From Tetrapyrgos nigripes (lineage: Eukaryota; Basidiomycota; Agaricomycetes; Agaricales; Campanellaceae), in assembly GCA_013368315.1 (NCBI GenBank), contig JAACJM010000072.1, forward strand, positions 296,504 to 360,503: 64,000 nucleotides of DNA, written 5' to 3'. The stretch's first letter is position 1. Each line of letters starts with the position of its first letter. The translations under genes were made by a program, and so were the position numbers. The notes below the pieces were generated by a model. It did no database searches and was not told the origin of the DNA. It saw only the letters and a list, made by a program, of their open reading frames with translations. Shown here one piece after another: positions 32,643 through 45,749 of the stretch.

Positions 32643-35600
32643 GATCAGCAAGACTCAGCTCGCTATCGTTCCTTCCACGGTCCAAAACGCCAACTAGTGG
32701 GTAACCATGCTGGTCAAGTCCCCCCTGCTTGGCGTTCATCGTCTTCATCTGGTCCTTACCCCACCGGTCCTCGTAACAACCACCCCAACTCCAGGGGAGG
32801 TTCCAAAATCCTCTTATCCCAACTTCCCTTCGACGTAGGTGAGAAAGAGGTCGAAGAATTGTTTAAAAGGACCGTAGGCCCACTTAAGGAATCCTTCCTC
32901 ATTTATAATGCCCAAGGAAAGTCCAAAGGAATGGCAGTGGTGTGTTTTCAGAGGACAGAGGATGCTGCGATGGTAAAGGCCAAGTATGATGGAAAGTGTG
33001 TTGATGGACGTGAGGCCCTCCTACTATCTTTGAGTGCATTGTCTGACTGGATACAGGCCGACCTATCAAAATTGAAGTAATAACAGACAAGACACCTTCC
33101 TCTTCCTCGTCTTCGGGTTTTGCTTCAACGGAACCCGCACCTCCCTCTCTCATCGATAGAATCCAGGGTAGGGGTAATGCTAATGCAGTGCCTTCGTACG
33201 TCTTCCCATCCATTATTCTCAATGTCTCACTTTTTACTTTTGATCCAGAACCAAAAAACATTCCCTACCAAGACAAGAAGCCGCCGTAGCTGCTATGATG
33301 GCTTCTTCCTCATCTTTCACCCCTCTCAACGTCACCCCCAACCCCGACTCTACCCAATCCACACGTCGGAGATAGAAAAAGGGTCCCAAGCGTCTAAAGA
33401 AGCAGACGGTGCAGTTTGTCAAAGTACATCCAACACATGTAAACGGAACCACGAAATCGAAAGTAGTGGGGAAGAGTAAAGACGACCTCGGTCAGGAGAT
33501 GGATGATTATCGCGCGATGGGGGAACAGGTTTGAAAGACGTTGCTGGCGGGTGATCCAAAATCTTTCATCGTCTCCACCGTCTCGTCTCCCATCATCGTA
33601 CTCGTCCCATTGTATCCCGTCGTCCCCATCATGCCCTCCGTCTCAATTCTACTCCAACTCCATACTCCAATCCTTCCGCCCCCATTCCGTTCCCCTTCTT
33701 GGTCGTTTTTGAGTTCGTATTTGTTTACGAATTCGTGTTGGTCCTGTGGTCATCCTCGTTTGGGTGGTCAGGGTCGCAGTGTCGTCGTCGTTATTGCTCT
33801 CCATTCTCTATCTGCCTCTGTCTCTGTCTTTGTACAAGATTTTCGCGTTTGGATTCTTTCCTTACTGTTACTCTTGCTCTTTCATATTTTACTATTACTA
33901 TTCTTCCCTGCTACTGTTACTCTTTCTTTTCAAGTCTTTTACTCTTTACTTGTTTTGTTCAGCTACTTTTTTGTTTTTGGGTTTTTTTTGGTCACTTCTT
34001 AGGCGGGGTCTGTTCTGTTCTGTTCTTCTCTGATCACTCTTCTTCTTCATCTTCTTTTCTCGCTTTTCTCGTCTTTTCTTTTTCTTTTTTCTTGTTACGT
34101 CTTGGGCCTTGGCAAATTCTCTAGCCAATTGGCCAATTTCTAGAGGAATCTACAGCAGTTTAAACGCACTGCGAGCTCGTCCTTCCTGGAAGTGGTCGAT
34201 CCCGGGATGATGGTGTACTATTACCTTACTACGTACATCGGGATGCCTCCCGGACCCCTGGCGTATCACATACTGGTCCTAGCCTGAGTAATACACTCCT
34301 CAACAATTTCTCGCAATCCGTTCTGTGCTTCAAGCAACACTGCAGCCGTATCCCGTATCCCATATCCCGCCTTCCATGATCCATCTCTCCTCAGTCCCCA
34401 ACACCGTCCAACCATCCATCCATCCATTCACGCATGTTCTTCTCTCCGACACCCTTCACCGTCCATCCATCATCTTCTTTTCAACACTATTCATTCATTC
34501 ATCCATCATCTTCTCTCCAACTACACACTCCCAACTCCAACCCCCCCTCCCTACTCCGAACCAAACCAAACCAGGACGTCAACCAGGACATCGACGAAGC
34601 TTCCGACGAAACGAAATGCCGTCGCCTTCAGACTCACCTTTACCCTTCACTTTCCCCTTCCCCTTCAGACTCACAGTCACAGCACACTCACAGCCAAGAC
34701 TCAAACGATATACAGGCAGTTGACAGACCCAATTCCAAACGCTACGCTACGCCGACACAGACGCAGACGCAGACGCCTAACCAGTGACCACAAGCACAAG
34801 CGCAACGCCAGGCTCCATGATCCATGATCCACCTTCCATACGATGCGAAACGGAAATGTGTACATAGACCTTGGACCTCGAATTCGCGTTGTGCCTTGTC
34901 TCGTGTCGTATCGTCTCCACCTTGTATCTGCGTCTTTGCTATTTGGTCGTCACCGGCACTCGGCACTCGTCTTTACAGTTGGGTCGGCTTTGGCACACCA
35001 GTTGGTCATCGGTCATCGGTCATTGAAAGGTCGGATCCTTCGTTGGTCGGTGTGGTGGGGGTGGTGCTCGTTAGTTACGGTCTCTCTCTCTAGTCATCTA
35101 ACGTCCCCGTCCTGCCAGCATCCTTCGGTCATGGACCAGTCACTCTCATCCATCGTCCACCGCAAAATCGTCCAGCTGTCCTCCTATTCGTCTTCTTCCT
35201 TCCTTCTTGAAGCTTCCATGACTGGCCAGCCCCTACGACGATGGGTATAGGCATAGGCATGGGTATCGACATCGTTCTGGTTATATCACTCAAATGTCAA
35301 AGACCCGTTGGGCATGTCATCATAGTCTATAGGCACGATGGGCATTGGACACCATGGGTGAGGATTGAAGGCATTGGGGGCTGGGGCATCGGGGCAGTGG
35401 GGATTGAGGGCATCGGGGCATTGGGCATAGTTGGACCATGGGCAACGGTGTAACGGGAGCTTGGATAGTGACTTGGACGAGTTGAGTTGTGGTAGCAAAC
35501 ATTGTCAATGATGGACGGACAGCGATGGAAATTTGTCCCGCTGCGGCCATGATCCTCGTCGTCGTCGTCGTCATCCCGTACTTGGGGATTGGGGATTGAG

Positions 35601-36490
35601 GACTGTCATCGTCATTCCCAGTTTCACCGACCGACACTGACACTGACACCGACATCCCGGGTCTCATGCCCAATGTCCTTCTCTCTCGCTCCCCAAGTTC
35701 GAGTTGGCTTCGGCGTCTACACCTTTTTCCGCCTTAGGCTTCTACCTACCTACCTAAGACCCGAGACTTACCTCTCTACCGTATCGTCCTCGATGGTTTT
35801 TGGTCGCTGGGTGTTGGGCATGATTTTTGGTCGTTGGTCGTTGGCCCGGACTCATTTTCAAACTCGAGACTCCATACTCCAGACTTCATGTTCTAAATCA
35901 CTCAACTCTCACTTCATACCTCATACGGGACCCTTGAGCATGACACGACATTGACCTTGAGCTTCAAGTTAACCTGTTGACCTGAACGTTCACTACGTCT
36001 GACATTGACCTCGTTGACCATGTTGACCACGTCTTTGCTTTGAGCTTGACGCCCAGTCAGTGACCAAGACCATGTCCGTGTCCGTCCGTGCCTGTCAATG
36101 TCTAGACTCTGCTCAGGACGCGTACCTCTAGTACTACGCTGCCGTATCGGCGTATCGGTTGGGTGGGTGGTCTTGGTTTGGTGAGACTAGTATCAATGGG
36201 TAACCGAAGATTAAGAGTAACAAGTTGAGAGTAGGGGTTTATTTGGGTTACTTTACGTTGGGCTTGGGCTCGGGTCATGCTGACCATGGTTGGCACTTGG
36301 GTACATACTTGGGTATTGGGTTGCATTGGGAATTTGTGTCTTGACTCTTCATCTGCGTGCTTTGTCCGTTTGTCCGTTTGTCCGTCTGTCTGTCTGGTCA
36401 TTCTCAATGTGACAATGTCGTTCTCGTTTTTCACCTATAGCTAGCTAGCACTCCATGGAACCATGAAACCTGTCTGTATTATCCTCGGTG
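32623..36490 (+). repeat. Segmental repeat block, copy 2
   Basis: The longest of the three copies. It begins GTGAGTTTCCTTTTTAGGAT and ends near CCATGAAACCTGTC. It is colinear with copy 1 and copy 3, with many small insertions and deletions. Confidence 0.85.
32643..33534 (+). pseudogene. Yra1/ALYREF-like fragment, copy 2
   Basis: The best-preserved copy. From the acceptor at 32642 the frame is open through NHAGQVPPAWR, a complete RRM (SKILLSQLPFDVGEKEVEEL to VDGR) and, after a short intron (donor near 33011), RPIKIEVITDK. After the next intron the last exon carries TPLNVTPNPDSTQSTRR and then a TAG at 33373-33375, where the other copies have TAT or TAC (Tyr). The basic tail is therefore lost. 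The 5' exons are absent, as in the other copies. Confidence 0.8.
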
Positions 36491-37514
36491 TTTACGCGGT
36501 CTTTCTATTCTTGATTTCCCTGAAAGACCAGTGAATGCCAGGGAGGCCTGACAAAGAATCAGACGAAGACAGAACAAATCAGAACCAAATTAGTTCGAAC
36601 TCGCTGAGACTTGATTTGATCCGGGCCGTCTTGTAAGTTGTAAATAGACCAATAGACCGAAGTACAGAGTCGGGACGCTTCCTGGACCCCTGGCGTATCA
36701 GTATTTGGTCCCAGCCCGGGTAATAGACTCCTCCTCTCATGATTACACTCTGACACTGACAGAACCATATCCACTGCAAATCGCGGTGTCTCTCAAAACT
36801 TTTCGGGAACAATTGGCGACATGACTACTTACGCTGCTCTAGTTGCCCCAAACAGCAACTCTTTTGGTTCCGGGTCCTCACTCTGCAAATAGTTCGAACA
36901 GGCCTCGTTATCTCCACGCGAAAGTGAATTGCCCATAGCTTTTGTTCATATACTCAACAGCAGCCACCGGTCAATCATGCCCATGCAGATGTCTTAAGTA
37001 GATATACTCAGACGTTTTAGACGCTGCCTCGCAGTGGTACGCCCCATCAACTTCTTTAAACCGATTTCTGCTTCACGCTCTCTGTCCGGATAGAAGCGTG
37101 CTACCGTTCACGGCGTCGTTGGCACCTACACTCCTCTCGTCAAAAACATAAACACAGCCGTCCTCGTCAACACGGGATACACAGCCGAAGGAGCTCAAGT
37201 CGTCGAAAAAAAAACCGCTGCAGCTGTGGTTTATGGAATGAATTGGATCCTGATGTCGATAAGAGGGTTCAGGATGGGAAACCGTTGGATCGGAAACTGT
37301 TGGATGGGATCCAGAGGTAGGATACGATGGGGTCGGATCATTAAATTGGCGGAAGCTTTTCGAAGGAACATGGCAACGCAGAAACGTACGAAGCGCTAGT
37401 AGAACAGCTTTGATATAAGGACGACAATGCAGGACAATGCTCAATCACTGCCATCTTCCAACCCACCTTCCCTAGCTCGCATCCCAGTAAAGAGACGCTG
37501 AAAACCGCCTACCA
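36491..37514. other. Intergenic before DUF6535 copy B
   Basis: No gene recognised. A minus frame at 37073-37444 with repeated S-H-P-T-V motifs is low-complexity and unsupported. This stretch replaces the F-box-containing segment found at the same place in the first duplication unit. Confidence 0.4.
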
Positions 37515-40455
37515 ATGCCTGCTCACCGTTTGCCTCAACTCGACTTGGGAGAGAATGAGAAGCAGCCCGATACTAATGGTGCCGGTAAGTAATCAAGTTT
37601 TAAAAAGTGGTTTGCGTCTGATGAAGCACACAAAGAACATTCAGGACGGTTCAAACCCACTGCAAATGACGATGCATGTTTCAAGCTCTGGAATGTGTAC
37701 ATCAGCCAAGCCCACGAATACGACAAGGCCCTTCTCGAAGGTTGGAAAGGTGACATGGAAGGAATGCTACTTTTTGTGCGTCTCTTTTTATTCCTATATC
37801 ACTTCAGCCTCCTGAAAAAAATCCTAGTCTGCTCTTTATTCGGCCACTCTTACCGCGCTCATCGTCGAGAGCTACAAAAAGCTACAACTGGATCCAGCAG
37901 ATCTAACCACATCCCTTCTCACCACCATATCTTTGCAACTCGCGTCCATATCAAATGGGACAGCCACGGGGTTTGAACCTCCTGATACATCCTTCAAACC
38001 CATGGCATCATCCTTGATTTGCAACATGCTTTGGTTTCTCAGTCTCGCATTAGCCCTCACTTGTTCACTGTTGGCGACATTCGTACAACAGTGGACTCGA
38101 GACTTTTTGCACAAGACCACAATGCGGCCTTCGCCTGTCGTTCAAGCGAGAGTCCTTGCATTCTCTTACTTTGGACTGCGACGTTTTGGGATGCACACAT
38201 TCGTGGATGTCATCCCAATTCTTCTGCACATTTCCCTATTCCTTTTCTTCACTGGTCTGGTCGCATTCCTGCTACCAGTCAATCTCCCTCTCACAATCCT
38301 CATGGCATGCGTCTTGTTCATCTTCGTGCTTGTCTATTTGGCTCTCACGCTCCATCCATTGCTATCCCTTGACACACCCTATCGTACCCCGCTTTCCGAT
38401 TTTTTTTGGCGCATAGCCAATGGCTTTGCTGTGCGAAAGCATGGTTTGGCCGGCGACCTCAGCCTTACCGAGGCAATGATCGAGAAGTCACTGCGCAAAT
38501 CGCCAGAACGTGATGGGCGATGTATGGAGTTTACGATGAAATTGTTGGATCATGATACAGAGCTTGTCCCCATGTTTAAAGCCGTCTCTGAAGCCATCAC
38601 TGGTCCACAAGCTAGCGGCGTGCGCCTCGAAAATTTCAGGATTGTCGCTCCTCTCATTCAGTCGCCGAATCCCGAGAACAATATAATATCTCGTATACAC
38701 CACTTCATTTCTGTCTCTGAGTCTTTGGCAGGATATGCCGAAGCTCGAACTTATAAGATGAAGTTTTGCCTTTACACCCTCACCTCCCTCGCTTGGTTAG
38801 TCATTCGACATGGCATGGAGAATGTAGGATCCAATTACAGCCAATATCCAGTCTTTTGGTTTCAGCGTGACCTGCTGGAATTGCTCTCTTCTTCACCTTC
38901 CTTACCGGAAGGTTACCTCATCTCGACAATCGCAGCGCTACGAACCAGCAGAGTACAGGGCTTCAGGCGGTGCATTGGATGGATGGATGAGGTTCTGTCT
39001 TCCCAGAAGACATGCACCGAGCGACTTGGAGAAGTCAAGTCCATCTTCACCAACCTGTCTCGAGAAGACATCGATTGGACCTCGAAGAGGTTTATACACC
39101 ACTTCGAGCAACTCGACAGCACTCTGAAGAGTGCTTCTACATCGGGCATGACAGAAACTGAAGCTGCTACTCTGGTCCAGCAGGTGCAAGAGCACATTGC
39201 GCAACTCATGGACATGTCACGCTGGAAAGCCGCACTGATATCTGTGCTCAGTCAGTTCCTCTCAAGGGCCACAGGTACCACCTTGGTGCCTTTTGAGATG
39301 GATAGGACTTTCGTCCTTATTCACTCAAGCATACCGACACTCGATGTCTTTGACCAATCTCTTGACATAGAGGAAGATGAAGCTCAGGCTACCTATCTGC
39401 TTCAGAGCATCTCGACGGACCCTAGGTCTGTTCCGCCTGAACTCTTCACTCTGGTATTCAGGCTTTTATTCTCAACCAAATCGGCATTGCATTTTCCTGG
39501 AGCCGTTGAGTCCAGGGTTGTATTATACAGCTATCTTCATCACTGCACCGTTGATCAGATGGAGCTGCTCGTAAAGAGTGACACAGCTTGTCATTTCGAA
39601 GAGTGCATATTTCTGGATCTTAGCAGTGATCCCACTGGCGACCTCACTAGCGGGTGTGTACTTGCGGTGAATGATCTGTATTTTGGCATGGGTTTCTTCG
39701 GGTCCACGGTGCCCCCTCGGTCATTGTCATTCGCAAAGGGAATTTTCAGACTCATCCCAACAGCATCTACCAACTTCACTCGAGACCGCTGGTGGTTCTT
39801 ACAGTCAGCGCATACCGAACGCATCCTCTGTAAAGACATCATCAACAAAGTGGAATGTCTTTCGCGCGATATATCGAACAGTCATGACATTTCCTCCATT
39901 GCCCCAACCATGGAGAACATACACGCCCTCGGTCAAAGACTGTTACCCAAGACGCCTGTTCCCGAATGTCCTTTAACTTGCCCACCCGACGTGTACCAGC
40001 ACTGGATCACCGAGATCCGAGACTATGTGTTTTCCATGCATCTTCTCATTGCGACCACATACATCAACCTCGTGACTACGAATTTCAAGGACAGACTTTT
40101 CGGTGACTGGAATGCCATTTGGAAAACCATTGGACTATACCAAGGACATATAGACAAGATAGTTCAACTTCACTTTGCGAAGAGTGTTATGGGGCTGATG
40201 TCTCTCCGTCCCTGGACCCAGCCCAATGAATCTGCAAAGTCAAAGCTCTTCTACACTTACATCTGGGTTCTCAGCACCAACTGGTGCTGGGTCACGGATA
40301 TGGAAAGTGCGAAGATCCTGGCGGAAGCCATACAGTTTCACAAAAGCGATGCTAATTTCAATGGCATAGTATGGTATGAGGATGTGTGTCTTGATCGATG
40401 TATGGAGGTTATTCGAAAAGCTGACGCTGCGGAAGAACCACCCGTTTCTCAGTAA
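37515..40455 (+). CDS. DUF6535-domain multi-pass membrane protein, copy B
   Basis: Same structure as copy A: exons 37515-37584, 37627-37775 and 37828-40455 give 948 residues. The introns are at the same positions; the first is 42 nt here against 44 nt in copy A, and the difference lies within the intron. The membrane block repeats almost unchanged (SALYSATLTALIVESY, NMLWFLSLALALTCSLLATF, FVQQWTRDFL). The soluble part differs by scattered substitutions and small indels, and by eye identity is above 80 percent. No stop or frameshift is present, unlike the neighbouring duplicated genes. The first exon differs most (MPAHRLPQLDLG against MSTTSALSSQLED). Function unknown. Confidence 0.88.
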
Positions 40456-40916
40456 CGAGGTTGAGGACTTGACCTATACATGTATATGATTATAGACACT
40501 GTGTCACTCCGAATTATGTATTTACAACTTGCACGATATAGGGACATCTTGGTAGATGGTATCGAAAGTGAAAATCACTGATGGCGAAATCCTTCTGCTA
40601 CTCTCGAGTCTCTTTCCTGTTGATACACTGAAGCAGACTGGCCAGTTAGCTTTGAAAAAAGCATAAGAAACACCGGAGCAAAGTGTGGCGCAAGGTTGTA
40701 ACTTGTCTATTACAAGAGCAAAGCTTGGAGATTGGGTGGGTTCTGTATGGTGCTATAGGACGGATATAAGCCTTCACACTCACGAAAAGACAATTAGTGT
40801 ACGCACCACTCTAGATTCCCACCCCAGCGGATGAAGACACAGGTACTTACCATTGCAACTTGCGATTCGGTGTTACAGGGACTCGGAGTCACGAAAAAGG
40901 TGAGTTTCCTTTTTAG
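40456..40916. other. Intergenic, duplicated 3' flank of DUF6535
   Basis: Matches the region after copy A (AATTATGTATTTA, GGGACATCTTGGTAGATGG and onward). It runs directly into the third repeat block. No gene. Confidence 0.5.
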
Positions 40917-43900
40917 GATCAACTCGAGTTTCTCCAGCTCGCTATCGTTCCTTACACGGTCCAAAACGTCAACTAGTGGGTAACCATGCGGGTCAAGTCC
41001 CCTCTGCTTGGCGTTCCTCGTCTTCATCTGGTCTTTATCCCACTGGTCCTCGTAACAACAACCGCGCCAACACCAGGGGAGGTTCCAAAATCCTCTTATC
41101 CCAGCTTCCCTTCGACGTAGGCGAAAAAGGGGTCGAAGAATTGTTTAAAAGGCCGTCGGCCCGCTGAAGGAATCCTTCCTCATTTATAATTCCCAAGGAA
41201 AGTCGAAGGGAATGGCAGTGGTGTGTTTTCAGAAGACAGAGGATGCTGCGATGGCAAAGGCCAAGTATGATGGAAAGTTTGTTGATGGACGTGAGTGGCC
41301 CCCGTTTCCTTTTCGAGTACACCATCTAATTGATCATTGGGTACAGGCCGACCTATCAAAATCGAAATAATAACAGACAAGACACCTTTCTCTTCCTCGT
41401 CTTCGGGTTCTGCTTCAGCGGAACCCGCATCTCCTCCCTCTCTCATCGATAGAATCCAGGGTAGGGGTAATGCTAAGTGGTTAGTTCTTCCTCATCGTAC
41501 GTCTTCCTATCCATTACTCTCAATGTCTCACTTTTTACAGAACCAAAAAACACTCCCTACCAAGACAAGAAGCCGCCGTAGCCGCTATGATGGCTTCTCC
41601 TTCATCTTTCACCCCTCTCAACGTCACCCCAAACCCCGACTCCACCCAATCCACATGCCGGAGATACAAAAAAGGTCCCAAGCGTCTAAAGAAGCAGACT
41701 GCAGTTTGTTAAAGTCCATCCAGCACATGCACAACAACAAAGCAATGTAAACGGAACCACGAAATCGAAAGTAGTGGGGAAGAGTCAAGACGACCTTGAT
41801 CAGGAGATGGATGATTATCGCGCGATGGGGGAACAGGCTTAGGCCTGAACGACATTTGAACCACGCCGTCTTCCTTCCCTCATACTCTATACTCCATACT
41901 CCATACTTCATACTCCAATCCTTCTCCCCCCCTTCCCCTTCTCCTTCCCGTGGCCTCGGTCGTTGATGAGTTCGTTTTTGAGTTCGTCTTGTAGTCAGCG
42001 GGGTGTTGTCATTCTCTGTCTCTGTCTCTGTCGACAATTTTCAAGTTTTGACTCTTTCTTACCGTTTACTGTTTACTTATTGTGCTGGGCTACTTTTTTG
42101 TTTTTGAGGAGTTTTTGGGTCACTTCACTTCTTGAGGTCTGTTCTTCTCTGTCATTGTTCTTCTACTTCTTTTCGCGGTTTTCGCGGTTTTCTGGTTTCT
42201 TCTTTTTCTTTTTTGCGTCGACTTGGGCCTTGGCAAATTCTCTAGCCAATTGGCCAATTTCTCGCAATCTGTTCTGTTCTGTTCTGTTTTGCTCCGTCCT
42301 GTTCTGTTCTGCACTGCGCTGTGCTGGTAGTGGCTAGTGACTAGCGGGTACTACCCCCTCAAGCAACACAACGCAACACTGCGGCCGTATCCTATATCCC
42401 CATCTTCTCCCCAGTCCCAGTCCCCGGTTCCTAACACCCTTCACCATCCATCCATCATCCATCCATCATCTTCTATCCGACACCCTTCTTTCCAACCCCG
42501 CATACCCCCCCTATACTAATCAACAAATCAACAACCCACTCCCCACTCCCCTCCCCACCCCAAACCAAACCAAACCAGGACGTCAATGTCAACGACGACG
42601 ACGAAATGCCGAAACGCCGTCGCCTTCAGACTCACAACACACTCACACTCACACCTCACAGTCAAGACTGACGACAACGATGTACTTCAAACGATATACT
42701 GGCCACAAAAAAAAAGCCATGCCCACGACATGATCTCAATGGCATTGGCATTGACAGACAGACAGACCCAATTCCAAACGCTACGCTACGCCGACACAGA
42801 CACAGACGCAGAAGCAGAAGCAGACAACTAAGTAGGCCCACAAGTACAAGCACAATTCCAGGCTCCATATTCTACGCTTCGCGAAACTGTAACGCGCAAT
42901 GCGTAATAACGTGTAACGGAAATGTGTAGAGTGCAGAGTGTAGACCTCGAGCTCGCCTTGTTTCCCTTGTATCTGCGTCTTTACCATTTGGTCGTCACGG
43001 TCGGTCGGCTTTGGCACACAAGTTGGTCATTGGCCATTGGTTGGATTCGTTGGTCGGCGTGGTGCGGTGCGGTGCTCATTGGTCACGGTCACGCTCTCTA
43101 CTATCTAGTCATCTAGTATCCCGTCCAGCCAGCATCCTTCGGTCATGGTCCAGTCACCCTCATCCATCGTCCACCGCAAAATCGTCCATCCCAAAATTGT
43201 CCATCCTTCCGACTGTCCTCCTAGTGTTCGTCTTCCTATTATTCGTCTTCCTTCTTCCTTCTTCCTTCTATGACTGGCCGCCACGGCGATGGGTATAGGC
43301 ATGGTTATGTCACTCAAAAGTCAAACGTTGGACCCGTTGGGGATATCACCATCGCCTATAGGCATAGGCACGATCACCATGGGTACCGTGGGCAGTTGGC
43401 AGTTGGCATTGGGCAGTGGGGATTGGGCAGTCAGTGGGGGCATTGGGGATTGAGGGCAACGGTACCGGTGCGATGGTGCGACGGGGTAACGGGAGCCTGG
43501 GCAGGGATTTGGACGAGTTGACCTTTGTGGCCAGCGAAGCAAGTAAACGAAATATTGTCAGTGATTAATGACGGACAGACGGACGGCGATACCTTGGCTT
43601 GGCTTTTCCCTCCCCTCTATACCTCACGACACCACCGTCACTTGTGAGCGTCTGTCTGTCTGTCTGTCTGTCTCATCCTCATCGTCTGGCCGATTTTTCA
43701 TACCTTACATCTTACATCTCACCTCACCACCACGCTGCCGCCATGATGATCGTCATCTCACCCCGTACTTGGGGATTGGGGGTTGTCATTCCCAGTTTCA
43801 CTGACTGACACTGACACACCGACACCCCGGGCCTCATGCCCAATGCCCAATGCCCATTTCTCTTCCTCCCTGACTCCGAGTCGGCTTCGGCGTCTATACC

Positions 43901-44545
43901 TTCCAGACCTACCTCTTCTACCCTCTACCGTATCATCCTTGCGCATCGGCCATTAGTCGATGGTCGTTGGGAATTGGGGGTTGGAGGTTGGCCTGGAATA
44001 TTCAAACTCGAGACTCGAGACTCAACTCTCACCTCATACGGGACTTTTGAGCACGACACGACATTGAGCTTGAGTTTGAGCTTCAACTTGACCTTTGACC
44101 TGAACGTTCACTCCCGACGTTCACCTCGTTGACCATGTCTTTGAGCTTGACGACTAGTCAGTGACCAAGACCGTACCCATTCATGCTTGTCAATGTCCAA
44201 ACTCTGGACGCGTACCTCTAGTACTAGTACTACACATCGGCGGTGGGTAATCTTGGTTTGGTGAGACTAATGCTAATGGGTAACCGAAGATTGACAGTTG
44301 ACAGTTGAGAGTAGGGATTTGGGTTACCTTAGGCTGGACTTAGGATTGGATCACGCTGGCCATGGTTGGCACTTAGGTACTTGGGTATTGGGTACCTGGG
44401 TATTGAGCTGCGTTGGGAATTTTGTGTCTTGGCTCTTCGCCTGCGTTTGTCTGTCTGTCTGGTCATTCTCAATGTCTGTCGTTCTCGTTCTCGTTTTCTA
44501 CCTATAGCGAGCACTCCATGAAGCATGAAACCTGTATATTATCCT
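40900..44545 (+). repeat. Segmental repeat block, copy 3
   Basis: Third copy of the 3.4-3.9 kb block. After its end the DNA changes to the GGTCAACC array, and no third DUF6535 gene follows. Confidence 0.83.
40917..41842 (+). pseudogene. Yra1/ALYREF-like fragment, copy 3
   Basis: The same RRM and tail as copies 1 and 2. It is broken by a 2-nt loss near 41151, right after L-F-K-R in the RRM, and by a second 2-nt loss near 41700 that puts a TAA into the basic tail. The introns and the missing 5' exons are as in the other copies. It is nonfunctional. Confidence 0.8.
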
Positions 44546-44587
44546 ACTACTTTTTCAGGTTTAGTATCTTACCACAAAGAATTTCGG

Positions 44588-45480
44588 CGCCTTAGGGTTG
44601 ACCAGGTTTGGTCTCAACCAAAGATCCTGGTCAACTTCTAGTATAGGTAGGATATACATTGTACATCGTAAATAGCTATAATACAGGCTGTTTTAAAGTC
44701 CAGAACAACAAGATACATGCATAGAGCACTCGGTCAACGTTGGTCAAGCCTTGGTCAACCTCCGGGGGAATAATGGAGACGAAAGCAAAGAAAAAATGAG
44801 TAAAGCCCTAGTCAACCTTGGTCAACCTCCCGCACAGAAAACAGGAAACAGGACGAAGAAAGAGAGAAAGTCCCAGAAGCTCTGGTCAACCTTGGTCAAC
44901 CTTGGTCAACCTCCTGCGCAGAGAACAAGACGACAACGGTGAAAAAGTACAAGAAGTCCTGGTCAACCTCCGGGGGAAAAATGGAAACAACAGCAAAGGA
45001 AGTTTGAATAAAGCCCTGGTCAACCTTGGTCAACCTCCCGCGCAGAGAACAAGACGACAACGGTGAAAAAGTACAAGAAGTCCTGGTCAACCTTGGTCAA
45101 ACCATGGTCAACCTCCAGGGGAAAAATGGAAACAACAGCAAAGGAAGTTTGAATAAAGCCCTGGTCAACCTTGGTCAACCTCCCGCGCAGAGAACAAGAC
45201 GACAACGGTGAAAAAGTACAAGAAGTCCTGGTCAACCTTGGTCAAACCATGGTCAACCTCCGGAGAAAAATGGAAACGACAGCAAAGGAAATTTGAATAA
45301 AGCCCTGGTCAACCTTGGTCAACCTCCCGCACAGAAAACAAGACGAAGAAAGAGAAAAAGTCCCAGAAGCCCTGGTCAACCTTGGTCAAGCCTTGGTCAA
45401 CCTCCCACGCAGAAAACAGGCTGACAGCAGCGAAGAAGTCCAAGAAATCCTGGTCAACCTTGGTCAACTTCCGAAAGCAC
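44588..45480 (+). repeat. GGTCAACC tandem array, probable subterminal repeats
   Basis: About eleven clusters of CCTTGGTCAACC are separated by two alternating spacers. One is CAGAGAACAAGACGACAACG-like, the other GGGGGAAAAATGGAAACAAC-like, so the higher-order unit is about 140-150 bp. Open frames across it follow the repeat and are not genes. Confidence 0.8.
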
Positions 45481-45509
45481 AAAAAAGCCAAAGAAAAGGG
45501 AAATACCGC

Positions 45510-45700
45510 GTTGCGTTGGAGGATGAGTCGCTGTGTGAGGATGCTGAGTCGGGGTTGGAGCACGCTTTGTCAATGTTGGATCACGTTGGAAGATGCTGAG
45601 TCGTCGCTGGAGGATGAGTCGTCGTGGGAGGATACTGAGTCGGGGTTGGAGCACGCTGTGTTGATGTAGGATGATGTTGAGTGGGGATTGGGAGGTGCCC
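45510..45700 (+). repeat. GGATGCTGAGTCGG-type array, inverted partner of 61340-61560
   Basis: Short imperfect repeats (GAGGATGAGTCG, GTTGGAGCACGCTTTG) lie just outside the KDZ relic. The reverse complement lies outside the larger KDZ copy. Confidence 0.65.
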
Positions 45701-45749
45701 AGCTGGGGCTGGGACAAGGGCTATCACAGAGGAGTCCAGGTGAATCACC

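Noticed and set aside
37073..37444. Minus frame of 124 codons before DUF6535 copy B
   Set aside because: Low-complexity S/P/T/H repeat with no counterpart before copy A, no signal peptide and no introns.
44700..45480. CRISPR-like repeat-spacer array
   Set aside because: The spacers are only two alternating types and not unique, and the host is a eukaryote. It is a higher-order tandem repeat.
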